Assembly: GCA_016719605.1 (NCBI GenBank)
Contig: JADJYW010000006.1
Location: 124,001 to 188,000 of the forward strand
DNA length: 64,000 nt
Origin: Lewinellaceae bacterium
Lineage (GTDB): Bacteria; Bacteroidota; Bacteroidia; Chitinophagales; Saprospiraceae
Direction of reading: 5' to 3'
Under the pieces are notes generated by a model. It had not been told where the DNA came from. It saw only the letters and a list, made by a program, of their open reading frames with translations, and made no database searches. Below are positions 48,501 to 56,220 of this stretch, one piece after another. The position numbers and the translations under genes were made by a program. Positions within the stretch are counted from its first letter, which is position 1; every line of letters begins with the position of its first letter.

Positions 48501-50030
48501 CCCGACCTGACTATCCGGCTGGAGCCGGAAAAGCCGATTTATTGCCCCGGCGATACCGTATACCTGCTGTCCAATACCTACGAACCGGCGAATTTTCCCG
48601 GCATGACAAATGCCTGGGAACCCTTCGGCGGCCAACTCACACCGGTGGAAAACTGGAACATGGTCATCACGGCTACCCAAACCAATACTTTCCGGCGCGT
48701 AACCGAAAGCCAGACAAAGGCCTGTATAGACATCGCCGAAGTGCTTGTGCCGGTCGGTATTCCCCCGATCTTGACTGTATCCGTAAACCCGACGGCGATC
48801 TGTCCGGGTCAAAGTGCGCAAATCACCCTGACCGTGAACCCGCCTAACCAGGCAATTGAATGGGAGGACCCCACCGGCTCGCTTTCCTGTACGGATTGTT
48901 TGACCCCGATCGCCGTCCCGGCTGTGACCACCACCTACACGGTGAATACCCCGGGGGCCGATTGCCCCGCCAGCACCAATGTCACAGTCGTTGTGCTGCC
49001 GCTGCCGGCGTTGGCGTTGGGCGCCTCGACGATTTGTTTGGGAAACAGCATGGTACTGAACGATATCGCGACCAACCCAGCCGACACCTACACTTGGACC
49101 GTAGTGCCGCCTGGCGATCCGGCTTCCCTGTCGAACCCGGGTGTCAGCAATCCGACGGTAAACCCAACTACCACCACCACTTACAGCGTGGTAGCCTCCG
49201 GCCAATGCACCAATCAGGGCACAGTCACCGTTTCGGTGAACAGCGCTACGATCAGCGTTGGCCCCGACCAGGCGGTGTGCCCCGGCGACCCGGCAACGCT
49301 GAACGCAACCGTCAATGCCTCGCCCGGTGCTACCGGAACCATCTCCTGGGTGCCCGGGCCAGGCACCGGCCCGGTTTTGACCGTTTCGCCCATAGCCACC
49401 ACGACCTACACGGCCGTGTATACCTTTCAGCCCAACTGTACGGTTTTAGACAGTGCCACGGTGACTGTTTTTCCGGGTGTTTTCCTGAGTGAAATCCGAA
49501 CAGACACTATTCGGGACATCATTTGTGAGGGGACGCGTATCAGTTTGCAGGTGGATGTGGCCCCGCCCGGCGTCAGTCTGGTTTGGTACGAGAACGGCGT
49601 TCCTGTTCCGGGCGCTACCGCCGACTCTATTTCTGTTGTTCCGCCGGGCGATGCCGAACCGTTGACGGTTGCCTACACCGTGGTAGCCACCGATGCCAAC
49701 GGGTGTTCCGTTACAGCCGGGCCGTTTGAGCAAATAGTTCGGCGCTGCATTGTTTTCCCCAACGCCTTCACGCCCGATGGCGACGGCAACAACGATACGT
49801 TTGGCGGTTTTGTGACGTTTGGGGAGGAAGGTATCATCGAGGTGCTGGAGTTTCGGGTATTCAACCGCTGGGGTGGACAGGTGTTTGAAGCGACAAGCGC
49901 GCAAAAGTCCTGGGACGGCCGCGTGAACGGCAAGGATTCCCCCAGCGATGTGTATGCCTACTACATCACCGTGCGTTTTGCCAACGGCGAAGAAGAAACC
50001 TACAAGGGTGATGTGACGCTGCTGCGTTAA
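45546..50030 (+). CDS. Giant T9SS type B surface protein (choice-of-anchor L, Calx-beta, PKD/Ig-like repeats)
   Basis: 1,494 residues, intact. Signal peptide LLLAAWCLAAPLFAQA; a CBM/pre-peptidase-like domain (NDNCDSPIELG); CUB-like domain with cysteines; choice-of-anchor L domain (ELAFEYVFGSEEYPEYVN, NDIFAFLASGPG); a Calx-beta domain (GVDYLLNIPAVITFQPGD, EGTETITITL); six or more Ig/PKD-like repeats each starting near a C-x-G-D turn (ICQGDTLQL, ICLGDTVSL, AVCPGDPATL); and the gliding-motility C-terminal domain (FPNAFTPDGDGNNDTFGG, FNRWGGQVFE, YAYYITVRFANG). Exported by the type IX system and held at the surface. Its long uninterrupted frame shows that this part of the assembly is accurate. Confidence 0.9.
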   Translation: MKQRILLLAAWCLAAPLFAQAPANDNCDSPIELGLAPTCTSDEYTNLNATPSDIGANNQPSCFGAGSPGNDVWFTFVCPPAPLDFRIQLTGTGADPISNPRFAVYRGDCLTDGLAELDCVAGTGADLFLDVQGLTPGAVYFIRVSSAGVPANAGVFNLCVNEIPPIVTIDQGGSTLCAGTLYDSGGPNDDYGPNEDHVFTICPSVPTACIDFTLSYFNLDAGGTFGPGFDVLTFYDGPTTGVPIAAQINGFSTTFGADGGGGVCFQVQAASGCLTVQFQSDATVQFEGFQGSWQCSDAACELPANIAVETAVTKTDIVTAIEAPGTTITLQDISKCPPGAYGTFEFATDNNDLGLRRGLVLTSGSADLVPGPNDNPGASQDNDAPGDAQLNYLSTSQGNGTLSLDACIIEMDIFVAADELAFEYVFGSEEYPEYVNNQYNDIFAFLASGPGIVGDPNLGGAQNIAVLPGTNTPVQINSVNNLNNWQYYRNNEVSQGSTLQYDGFTADFLGVKKSLTARVDVVPCNTYRLKLAVADRFDRVFDSGVFISEVRGGAPALSVEFASGLDYFIEDCSGTEDQLVIRLNKPKDKAVSYTITLGGSATQGVDYLLNIPAVITFQPGDTVLAFPIIPLADALTEGTETITITLSNDFGCGTVVFQTLTLELLDDAEVVVNGGADTIYVCPLGTAQLEAAGAQTYFWSPPLAVNNPAIANPTITPTQDIQLQVIGTIGSCSDTATVFVKIISTPTLDIQAVGSTSICQGDTLQLVAGTNAGEAGISWSPKSRLSAPNSAATLAYPLSITTYTATIQVPGCAPVTDEVTIDVDTLFFPTLAFSDTTVCQNYPVQLANVLQSTTLYEWSPTQGLDGPASSGPIATPDQTTTYTLTATSANGGCSPTATVTVNIISANVEILGADSLAICLGDTVSLSAQGTPSGATITWEPPFYVNPTTGPAVTTTPDESITVYANYNINGCRARDSVFIRVDSLPDLTIRLEPEKPIYCPGDTVYLLSNTYEPANFPGMTNAWEPFGGQLTPVENWNMVITATQTNTFRRVTESQTKACIDIAEVLVPVGIPPILTVSVNPTAICPGQSAQITLTVNPPNQAIEWEDPTGSLSCTDCLTPIAVPAVTTTYTVNTPGADCPASTNVTVVVLPLPALALGASTICLGNSMVLNDIATNPADTYTWTVVPPGDPASLSNPGVSNPTVNPTTTTTYSVVASGQCTNQGTVTVSVNSATISVGPDQAVCPGDPATLNATVNASPGATGTISWVPGPGTGPVLTVSPIATTTYTAVYTFQPNCTVLDSATVTVFPGVFLSEIRTDTIRDIICEGTRISLQVDVAPPGVSLVWYENGVPVPGATADSISVVPPGDAEPLTVAYTVVATDANGCSVTAGPFEQIVRRCIVFPNAFTPDGDGNNDTFGGFVTFGEEGIIEVLEFRVFNRWGGQVFEATSAQKSWDGRVNGKDSPSDVYAYYITVRFANGEEETYKGDVTLLR

Positions 50031-50066
50031 CCTCGATTCATAAATTGCAACTCGTAAATAGAATAC

Positions 50067-50888
50067 ATGCTCAAACCGATTTTTTTTATTGCCCTGATTG
50101 CCTGCACACCGAGTAGCATTGCTGCCCAAAAAACGCCCGCTTCCGATAACAAGGCCGTTTCCGGTATGGTGCTTTTGAACGATCAAACCCCGGTTGATTT
50201 CAACGCCATCGCAGAATCCGTCAAAAAAGACTGGGGTATTCGCCTGGATTCGTTCAGCCAGTCCGGCAAAAACCTGGTACTCTACACCACCAGCGCCACG
50301 ATCCGGTTGACCAACATGGACTATCCGGCCTCCATCGTTGAGATCAAATCTGCCGCCGAGGGCGCGTGGATGTGGCAGGCTGCCCGGGAAGAGGCTCCAC
50401 TGCATCAATCCCAGGTGATCGTGACCGTTGTTGGAGCAGGTAACAGGCCTGTTCAGTTGTACAAACTGTACACCAGCGTAGTGGCCGCAGTGCTGGACAA
50501 TACCCGCGCTTGCGGGGTTTATTTGCCCGGGCAGTACCTCTTGCATTCGAAAGATTTTTTCCTGCAATCGGCCCGCAGCCTCGATCAGAATGTGCTGCCG
50601 ATCTATTGCTGGATCTATTTTGGAATGTTTCAGAAAGACGGCATGACCTGCGCATACACCTATGGACTGACGGAGTTTGGCATGCCCGACCTGGAGATCG
50701 TCCAATCCAGGCATACACTCCAGGAAGCCCATGCAGTACTGTACGATATTGCACGCGATGCCCTTCAGAACAATGCCAAACTGCAAGACGGCTCGGTCAT
50801 CGAAACGCTGGAGGGCGAAAAATTCACGCTGAAACTATCGAAATCCCTTTATCTGGAGGGACAACAGACGCTGCAAGTAGGGTATTAG
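50067..50888 (+). CDS. DUF4261-domain protein with signal peptide
   Basis: 273 residues. Begins with a signal peptide (FFIALIACTPSSIAAQ), unusual since most DUF4261 proteins are cytoplasmic. The DUF4261 part shows VSGMVLLNDQTPVDF, YPASIVEIKSAA, GVYLPGQYLLHSKDFF, PIYCWIYFGMF, TYGLTEFGMPDLEI. Related proteins occur near toxin/immunity or regulation genes, but their function is not established. 36 bp behind the giant T9SS gene, so possibly co-transcribed. Confidence 0.68.
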   Translation: MLKPIFFIALIACTPSSIAAQKTPASDNKAVSGMVLLNDQTPVDFNAIAESVKKDWGIRLDSFSQSGKNLVLYTTSATIRLTNMDYPASIVEIKSAAEGAWMWQAAREEAPLHQSQVIVTVVGAGNRPVQLYKLYTSVVAAVLDNTRACGVYLPGQYLLHSKDFFLQSARSLDQNVLPIYCWIYFGMFQKDGMTCAYTYGLTEFGMPDLEIVQSRHTLQEAHAVLYDIARDALQNNAKLQDGSVIETLEGEKFTLKLSKSLYLEGQQTLQVGY

Positions 50889-50925
50889 GTAAAAGGCGCG
50901 GGGCAAAGGGCAAAAGGTGAGGGAT
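50889..50925 (+). repeat. G/A-rich low-complexity leader repeat
   Basis: GTAAAAGGCGCGGGGCAAAG followed by GGCAAAAGGTGAGGG: a ~7-nt GGCAAAA-type unit between two co-directional genes, ending ~30 nt before the next start. Confidence 0.5.
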
Positions 50926-50955
50926 ACGATCAGCCAAAGTATTTTTGCGGATAAA

Positions 50956-52128
50956 ATGTCCATAGCAACCCACACTGCACACGCCGGCCATAGCGTCCTC
51001 CGCCTCATTGCATTGGCGTTGCCGGCCCATATCGCGCTCTCCTGGTCGCTGTGGTACGGCGGCGGTGGGCGGACATTTCCGCTACTGCCGCTGTGGGGGC
51101 CGGCATATTTGCCGGTAGATTTTTGGCTGGAAGGCGTACAAATCGCTGCTTTTCTTTTGCTCACGCTCACGATCGGTATTTTTCCCCAAAAAAAATATGC
51201 CGCGCACGCACTTGGCGGCGCGCTGCTCTGGATGATCGCACAAGACCTGAATCGGTTGCAGCCGTGGTCGTATTTTTACCTGCTCGCCCTTGGGCTGCTG
51301 CTGTGCTCGTCGTGTGGCGCCGGCGCTGTTCGCAGTCTCCGATGGCTGTTGGCAGCCGTATACGCATGGGGCGGGCTGAACAAAATCACGCCCTACTTCG
51401 CCGAAGACAATTTTCCGTGGTTTTGCGAAGCCTTCGTCTGGACAAAACCGCTGGGTGCATTTCCCGCTTTGGGGTATGCCGTTGCGGCAGGGGAGCTACT
51501 CCTGGCGCCCGGACTGCTTTGGGGCGTTTCGAGGCCTGTTTTTCGATGGTTGGCCGTGGGTTTTCACCTGGTTATCATCGCGGCGCTTAGCCCCTGGGGG
51601 CTGGACTGGAACGCGGTCGTTATTCCCTGGAACATCGCTATGGCCGCCATGGTGTGGGTACTTTTTTCAAAAAAAACACCCGATACCGATGGCCGCGTCC
51701 CACATCCCGGCGGGCGAACACGTTTGCTTTTTTTGGGGAAATCCACCCTGTTCGCGCTCGCATGGCTCATGCCCCTGTTCAACATCGTGCATTGCTGGGA
51801 CGAACCCCTTTCGTGGAAAATGTACAGCAACACCCAGACCGAGGCCGGTTTTTATATAGAAAATGGTATGCCGTGCCCCGACCTGCAAGTCGTTTGGGAG
51901 CAACACGCCTTCGACGCAGGTACCCAATTGCTGTTCGACGACTGGGCCTTCGCCGATCTGCATGTGCCTGCCTACAACAGTCCGCGTACACATCAGCGGC
52001 TGGCGCAGTACCTTTGCCCTTGTGCTTCGGCGCCTGTGCAGGCCGGTTTGTGGCAACTTACCGTACAACGGTGGGACCGCACCGGAGAAATCCGGAAAAA
52101 AATCCCGTGTCGGGCCTTAATCCGTTGA
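50956..52128 (+). CDS. Multi-pass membrane protein, HTTM/DoxX-like
   Basis: 390 residues with 8-9 membrane segments (LIALALPAHIALSWSLW, IAAFLLLTLTIGIF, FYLLALGLLLCSSCG, LGYAVAAGELLLAPGLL, WLAVGFHLVIIAAL) and a soluble C-terminal ~110 residues (SWKMYSNTQTEAGFYIE, FADLHVPAYNSPRTHQ). The Phe/Trp-rich core and GELLLAPGL helix resemble DoxX/HTTM-type proteins; the KMYSNT motif is typical of uncharacterised Bacteroidota relatives. Starts 9 bp upstream of a TraB-like gene's ATG at its 3' end, so these form one unit. Substrate or partner unknown. Confidence 0.65.
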   Translation: MSIATHTAHAGHSVLRLIALALPAHIALSWSLWYGGGGRTFPLLPLWGPAYLPVDFWLEGVQIAAFLLLTLTIGIFPQKKYAAHALGGALLWMIAQDLNRLQPWSYFYLLALGLLLCSSCGAGAVRSLRWLLAAVYAWGGLNKITPYFAEDNFPWFCEAFVWTKPLGAFPALGYAVAAGELLLAPGLLWGVSRPVFRWLAVGFHLVIIAALSPWGLDWNAVVIPWNIAMAAMVWVLFSKKTPDTDGRVPHPGGRTRLLFLGKSTLFALAWLMPLFNIVHCWDEPLSWKMYSNTQTEAGFYIENGMPCPDLQVVWEQHAFDAGTQLLFDDWAFADLHVPAYNSPRTHQRLAQYLCPCASAPVQAGLWQLTVQRWDRTGEIRKKIPCRALIR

Positions 52129-52136
52129 AAAATACC

Positions 52137-52919
52137 ATGAAAAGTTCTCTCCTCTGGCGCATTACCCCCCAAGTGGGCGGCCCAGTTTCCTACTTGTTTG
52201 GCACCATGCATGTGCGTGATCTGCGGGCATTCCAATGGCTGGAGCCCGCCAAGGTCTGCATCGAACGTTGTGAGGTATTTGCCACGGAATTTGATTTTTC
52301 GGACACCGACCACGCCGCCGTGGAAGCAGTACTCCAATTGCCGACCAACGAGGCGCTTGACACCCTCCTGAAACGCGGTACCTGGAAAAATCTGGAATTT
52401 TATTGCCGGAAAAAACTCGGCGCGTCTGCCGAAACGATGCGCTACCAGCACCCGATGACGGTCAGCATGGCCCTCACCAATGCTCTGCTGGCCGATGAGG
52501 CCGCCCGCTCCCTTGACGAGACACTCTGGGAATATGCCCGTGCCCTCGGCAAACCCACCACGGGCGTGGAAACCTTCGACGAGCAGCTGCAAACCCTTAA
52601 AAATATCCCGTTGGAGCAGCACCTCGGAAGCCTTACCTGGCTGCTTAAAAATTATAGTCGCCAAAAACGCCGACTGAAAAAAATGCTGCGCTGGTACCAG
52701 TCCGGCGATTTGCAGCAGCTCTATCAGGCCGCCAAAAAAGATGCCCGCGGTATGCGCCGGATCATGCTGTACGAGCGCAACCAGATCATGGCCCGCCGTT
52801 TTGCCGATATTGCCGTCGAGCGGAGTCTGTTTTGTGCCGTGGGCGCCGGGCACCTCGCCGGAGAAAAGGGCATGCTGCGGTTGCTGAAAAAACGGGGATT
52901 CAACACAAATGCGGAATAA
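52137..52919 (+). CDS. TraB/GumN family protein (Tiki-like fold)
   Basis: 260 residues. The opening WRITPQVGGPVSYLFGTMHV with its GTMH motif and the closing GAGHLAGEKGMLRLLKKRGF are the two conserved motifs of TraB/GumN proteins, relatives of Tiki metalloproteases. ATEFDF supplies the conserved glutamate. No signal peptide is visible, whereas many homologues have one. Protease activity is possible but untested in most members. Adjacent genes: membrane protein upstream, WbqC-like downstream at 3 bp. Confidence 0.82.
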   Translation: MKSSLLWRITPQVGGPVSYLFGTMHVRDLRAFQWLEPAKVCIERCEVFATEFDFSDTDHAAVEAVLQLPTNEALDTLLKRGTWKNLEFYCRKKLGASAETMRYQHPMTVSMALTNALLADEAARSLDETLWEYARALGKPTTGVETFDEQLQTLKNIPLEQHLGSLTWLLKNYSRQKRRLKKMLRWYQSGDLQQLYQAAKKDARGMRRIMLYERNQIMARRFADIAVERSLFCAVGAGHLAGEKGMLRLLKKRGFNTNAE

Positions 52920-52922
52920 CGC

Positions 52923-53528
52923 GTGCAACATACGCTGATCGAACTGTTCTACTGGCCACCCGTGTCGTGGATGGCCCTCGCCTGGCGCAGCGATGTGCTG
53001 TGGATAGAAGCCTGCGAAAATTTTCAAAAAGGCAGCTATCGGAACCGGTGCCACATTGCCGGCCCAAACGGCGTGCAACGGCTCAGTATCCCCCTGCAAA
53101 AGGGCAAACACCAACAAGCACCTGTCCGGGACGTACGCATCGCCTACGAAGAACCCTGGCAGCGCACCCACTGGCGCAGCATCCGTACCGGATACGGGAA
53201 CGCCCCTTTTTTTGACCACTATGCCGACGAGGTGGCGCCTTTTTTTGAAAAAAAATACACCTTCCTCTTCGACCTGAACCTGGACGTGGTGCATTTCCTG
53301 TTGAAAAAAATAGCCTGGTCCGGCGAAATTCGCCTGACGGAAACCTACCGGAATGCGGGGCAGGTACCGGCGGGTTTCAACCCGCCGCTGCCCGAGGCGG
53401 ATGGCGGGTTGAAACCCGCCGGTACGCCTTACCCACAGGTTTTTCTGGAACGGCACGGTTTTTTGCCCGATCTGTCGGCCCTTGACCTGCTTTTTTGTTG
53501 CGGCAGACAAGCCGGGGACGTTCTTTAG
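52923..53528 (+). CDS. WbqC-like family protein containing an in-frame palindromic insert
   Basis: 201 residues with a GTG start 3 bp after the TraB-like stop. WbqC proteins occur in polysaccharide and glycolipid loci; their reaction is not settled. Family segments: WIEACENFQKGSYRNRCHIAGPNG, LSIPLQKGK, WQRTHWRSIRTGYGNAPFFDHY, FLFDLNLDVVHFL and PYPQVFLERHGFLPDLSALDLLF. Between GEIRLTETYRN and PYPQVF lies GQVPAGFNPPLPEADGGL, encoded by a 62-nt perfect inverted repeat. The stop codon itself lies on the edge of a MITE-like element, so both 3' features come from repeats. Confidence 0.78.
   Translation: MQHTLIELFYWPPVSWMALAWRSDVLWIEACENFQKGSYRNRCHIAGPNGVQRLSIPLQKGKHQQAPVRDVRIAYEEPWQRTHWRSIRTGYGNAPFFDHYADEVAPFFEKKYTFLFDLNLDVVHFLLKKIAWSGEIRLTETYRNAGQVPAGFNPPLPEADGGLKPAGTPYPQVFLERHGFLPDLSALDLLFCCGRQAGDVL
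53364..53425. repeat. 23-bp perfect inverted repeat inside the WbqC coding sequence
   Basis: Arms 53364-53386 (begins GTACCGGCGGGTTTCAACCC) and 53403-53425 are exact reverse complements, 16-nt spacer. Each arm is itself nearly palindromic (GGCGGGTTTCAACCCGCC). Related single arms lie at 26428 and 22760, outside genes. Confidence 0.9.
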
Positions 53529-53690
53529 GAACGGTGTCGGAATAAAGGTACAAATTTGGCGGCCTTGTTTTGCCGCTGTTTTCGTTGTTCGTCGGTTGTT
53601 TAGGCTGCCACTAAACGCCTCCTCTCGCCTCAACAGCAACAAAAACGGCTCTCCAAATTTGCACCTTAATTCCAACACCGTTCCTTAGCG
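53521..53690. mobile_element. MITE-like element with ~32-bp imperfect terminal inverted repeats
   Basis: GGAACGGTGTCGGAATAAAG (left, 53528) is mirrored by CTTAATTCCAACACCGTTCC (right, ending 53684); the 32-bp arms differ at about three positions. Total ~160 bp with no coding content. GACG occurs at both outer edges (53517-53520 and 53690-53693), a possible 4-bp target duplication. The element supplies the WbqC stop codon. Confidence 0.6.
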
Positions 53691-53747
53691 ACGGGTACGA
53701 TTTTTGCCACTTCCCGGCCACCCGCGTTTTTTGATTCGCAGCGTGCT

Positions 53748-53755
53748 ACCTTTGC
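53748..53755 (+). promoter_or_regulatory. -7 element of the AraC-type regulator gene
   Basis: TACCTTTG, exact consensus, 25 nt before the ATG. A TTTG 13 nt upstream is too close to be a normal -33. Confidence 0.5.
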
Positions 53756-53780
53756 AATACCCGCCCAATACCGATTTGCG

Positions 53781-55298
53781 ATGCGCCAACTTGTCCATAT
53801 TTTTCTATTGTTCTTGCTTGCCGGAACAACCGCCCGCCTGCCCGCCCAAACGCGCACGGCCGCGCTGGATCAGGCGCTGACCCTTCTGGGCGAATTAGTG
53901 GAAGCCGGCAACTACGAAGAAGCCCAAGTGGAAGCGGAAAATCTGCGCGACTACCTGCTCCAGCACCAACTTCCTTGCCCTGCCGAGGCAGTGCCCCTGC
54001 TTTCCGACATCTATCGCCACAACCGTGACAAAAAAAGCGCTCGCGAATTCCTCGATGAGGCAGCCCGGAGCGCCCAAAACCACCCCGACCCACAGTTGCT
54101 CAACGCGCTCGCAGATGCGTATTTTGTGTGGAGGCGCCCGGAAGCGGCACTTGACTGCCTGCGGCGGCTCCTTGTAGCCAAAGACTCCATTGCCGAACGG
54201 GAGCGCCGGGACGATATAGCGGCGCTGCAACAACAACTGGACTCGCTGGCCCGCCACCAGCGTGCGGAAAGCATGGAGCAAACCGGCATCGTGCGGCTCC
54301 GGCAAGAGCACCTGCTCTTTGCCGGCGGAGGCCTGTTGGCACTTGTCTTGTTGCTGCTGTTGTTTCGCCGCCGTACAGCCACACGCTGGCGCAAACTGTT
54401 GGCCAAGCGCGACCTGGAGATCGAATTCCTGCGCTCGGAACGGTTCACCAACACGCTGCCGGTTGACATGAATATGCCGCAAATACTGGAACAGGCCCCG
54501 GCCTACCACCAGGACAAAACCGGCCATACCGGCAATCACCACCGCCCCGACAAGACAGCTCTGATCATTGAGCCAAATCGTCAGATTGTTTTGTACCTGA
54601 AGTCCTTGTTGTCCGACCGTTTTGAAGTAGAAACAGCCGTTACGGCTACCGAGGGACTTTTGGCTGCCTCCAGCCACCTGCCCGACCTCGTCGTGTGCGC
54701 AGCCGTGCTCAATGGCCAGACGGGCATTGAGGTGGTGCGGCAGATCAAACTGGCCGAGCGCACCAATCATATTCCCGTTATCCTGCTCACGGAGCGTTTC
54801 GGCAACGAGGGCAAACTGGACGCTTTGCGTGCGGGCGCCGATGCCTGGTTTACCCGCCCGGTGCTCGACCGGGATCTCGATGCGCAGGTGACCCTTTTGC
54901 TGGATGCGCACAAACAAGGCCACGAACGGTTCGCCCGTTTTCTGCACTTGTATTTTTCTGAAAACCGGATTCCGCTCAACGATCCGTTCCTTGCCAAAGT
55001 GGTTGCTGCCATTGAGCAAAGCCTGAGCGACCCCGATTTCATGGCCGACGACCTTGCCCGGAAAATGCAACTGAACAAACAGCATTTTTTCAAGAAACTG
55101 TTTGTCCTCACCGGAAAGGAGCCGGTGCAACTGCTTCGCGAAATGCGGCTTGAAAAGGCCCGGTCGTTGTTGGAAGTACGCGCCGGTACGCCGCAAACCA
55201 TCGCCGAGCTGGTCGGCTTTTCCAGTTCGGGCACGTTCGCACTGGCATTCAAGGAGTACTTTGGCGAGAATACGCTGTTGTTGAAAAGGCCCGGGTAG
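53781..55298 (+). CDS. Membrane-anchored AraC-type regulator with degenerate receiver domain
   Basis: 505 residues. Signal peptide; periplasmic TPR-like helices (~30-165); one membrane helix (~178-195, LLFAGGGLLALVLLLLLF); a receiver-like domain (~258-375) and a C-terminal AraC HTH (~400-500: ADDLARKMQLNKQHFFKKLF, PQTIAELVGFSSSGTFALAF). In the receiver the usual phospho-acceptor Asp is Ala307 (PDLVVCAAVLNGQTG) and the usual Lys of the TKP turn is Arg359 (WFTRPV), so phosphorylation is unlikely. No histidine kinase domain. It looks like a one-component relay from periplasmic sensing to DNA. Convergent with parB. Confidence 0.82.
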   Translation: MRQLVHIFLLFLLAGTTARLPAQTRTAALDQALTLLGELVEAGNYEEAQVEAENLRDYLLQHQLPCPAEAVPLLSDIYRHNRDKKSAREFLDEAARSAQNHPDPQLLNALADAYFVWRRPEAALDCLRRLLVAKDSIAERERRDDIAALQQQLDSLARHQRAESMEQTGIVRLRQEHLLFAGGGLLALVLLLLLFRRRTATRWRKLLAKRDLEIEFLRSERFTNTLPVDMNMPQILEQAPAYHQDKTGHTGNHHRPDKTALIIEPNRQIVLYLKSLLSDRFEVETAVTATEGLLAASSHLPDLVVCAAVLNGQTGIEVVRQIKLAERTNHIPVILLTERFGNEGKLDALRAGADAWFTRPVLDRDLDAQVTLLLDAHKQGHERFARFLHLYFSENRIPLNDPFLAKVVAAIEQSLSDPDFMADDLARKMQLNKQHFFKKLFVLTGKEPVQLLREMRLEKARSLLEVRAGTPQTIAELVGFSSSGTFALAFKEYFGENTLLLKRPG

Positions 55299-55308
55299 AG
55301 GAGTCCGC

Positions 55309-56217
55309 TTACCGCGCTTCAATCAAGTCAATCAGCCGGTTTAGTTCTCCGTCATTTTCAAATTTGATGACGATTTGGCCCTTGCCCTTGTCGCTGCGTT
55401 TGAGGTCCACCTTGGCGCCAAAGTAGGCGCGAAACTGGTCCTGGATGGTACGCAGGCTATCGGGCAGGCGTTTGTCGGCCCGGGGCTTTTTGCCCAGCCG
55501 GTCTTCCTGGTGACGGGCGATGAGCACTTCCACCGCGCGTACGGACAGCCCTTCCTGTCGGATTTGGCGCAGCAGGGAGAGTTGGAAAGCGATGTCGTTC
55601 ACGCCGGCCAGTGCGCGGGCGTGGCCCATACTGAGGTCGCCCTCTTTGATGGCCTGTTGTACATCCACGGGCAATTTGAGCAGCCGCAGGTAGTTGGTGA
55701 TGGTGCTGCGCTGCTTGCCCACGCGCTCGGAGAGCAGTTCGTCGGTGAGGCTGCATTCTTCCTTGAGGCGCTGGTACGAAATGGCCACTTCGATGGCATT
55801 CAGGTCCTGGCGCTGGATATTTTCGATGAGCGCCATTTCCAGCATCTGCTGGTCATCGGCGAGGCGAACGTAGGCGGGTATCTCGGTTAGGCCGGCTACC
55901 TGGCTGGCTCGAAAACGGCGCTCGCCGGAGATCAATTGGTAGGCCTTGTCGTGCAGACGGCGCACCGTGACGGGTTGAATGAGGCCGTGGACACGGATGC
56001 TGTCCGTCAGTTCGTCCAAAGCGGTCTGGTCAAATTCGGTGCGGGGCTGAAAGGGGTTGGCCTCGATCTGGCTGATGGGCAACATGGCCACGGTATGGGT
56101 CAGTTCGCGCACGACTTCCTGGGCATTTTCCTGTACGGCCTGCTCCAGTTGTTTGGTATTGTCAAGCAGGGCGCGGATACCCTTGCCAAAATCGGTTTTG
56201 TTTAACTTCTTTGTCAT
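55309..56217 (-). CDS. parB: Chromosome-partitioning protein ParB
   Basis: 302 residues. CTPase/DNA clamp that loads at parS sites. ISQIEANPFQPRTEFDQ, LTDSIRVHGLIQPVTVRRL, YQLISGERRFRASQVAG (arginine-rich CTP/parS motif GERRFRA), ALIENIQRQDLNAIEVAISYQRL and the HTH VGKQRSTITNYLRLLKLP define it. It follows parA by 3 bp. No consensus parS (GTTTCACGTGAAAC type) was found by eye in the window. Confidence 0.95.
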   Translation of the reverse strand: MTKKLNKTDFGKGIRALLDNTKQLEQAVQENAQEVVRELTHTVAMLPISQIEANPFQPRTEFDQTALDELTDSIRVHGLIQPVTVRRLHDKAYQLISGERRFRASQVAGLTEIPAYVRLADDQQMLEMALIENIQRQDLNAIEVAISYQRLKEECSLTDELLSERVGKQRSTITNYLRLLKLPVDVQQAIKEGDLSMGHARALAGVNDIAFQLSLLRQIRQEGLSVRAVEVLIARHQEDRLGKKPRADKRLPDSLRTIQDQFRAYFGAKVDLKRSDKGKGQIVIKFENDGELNRLIDLIEAR

Positions 56218-56220
56218 GGT

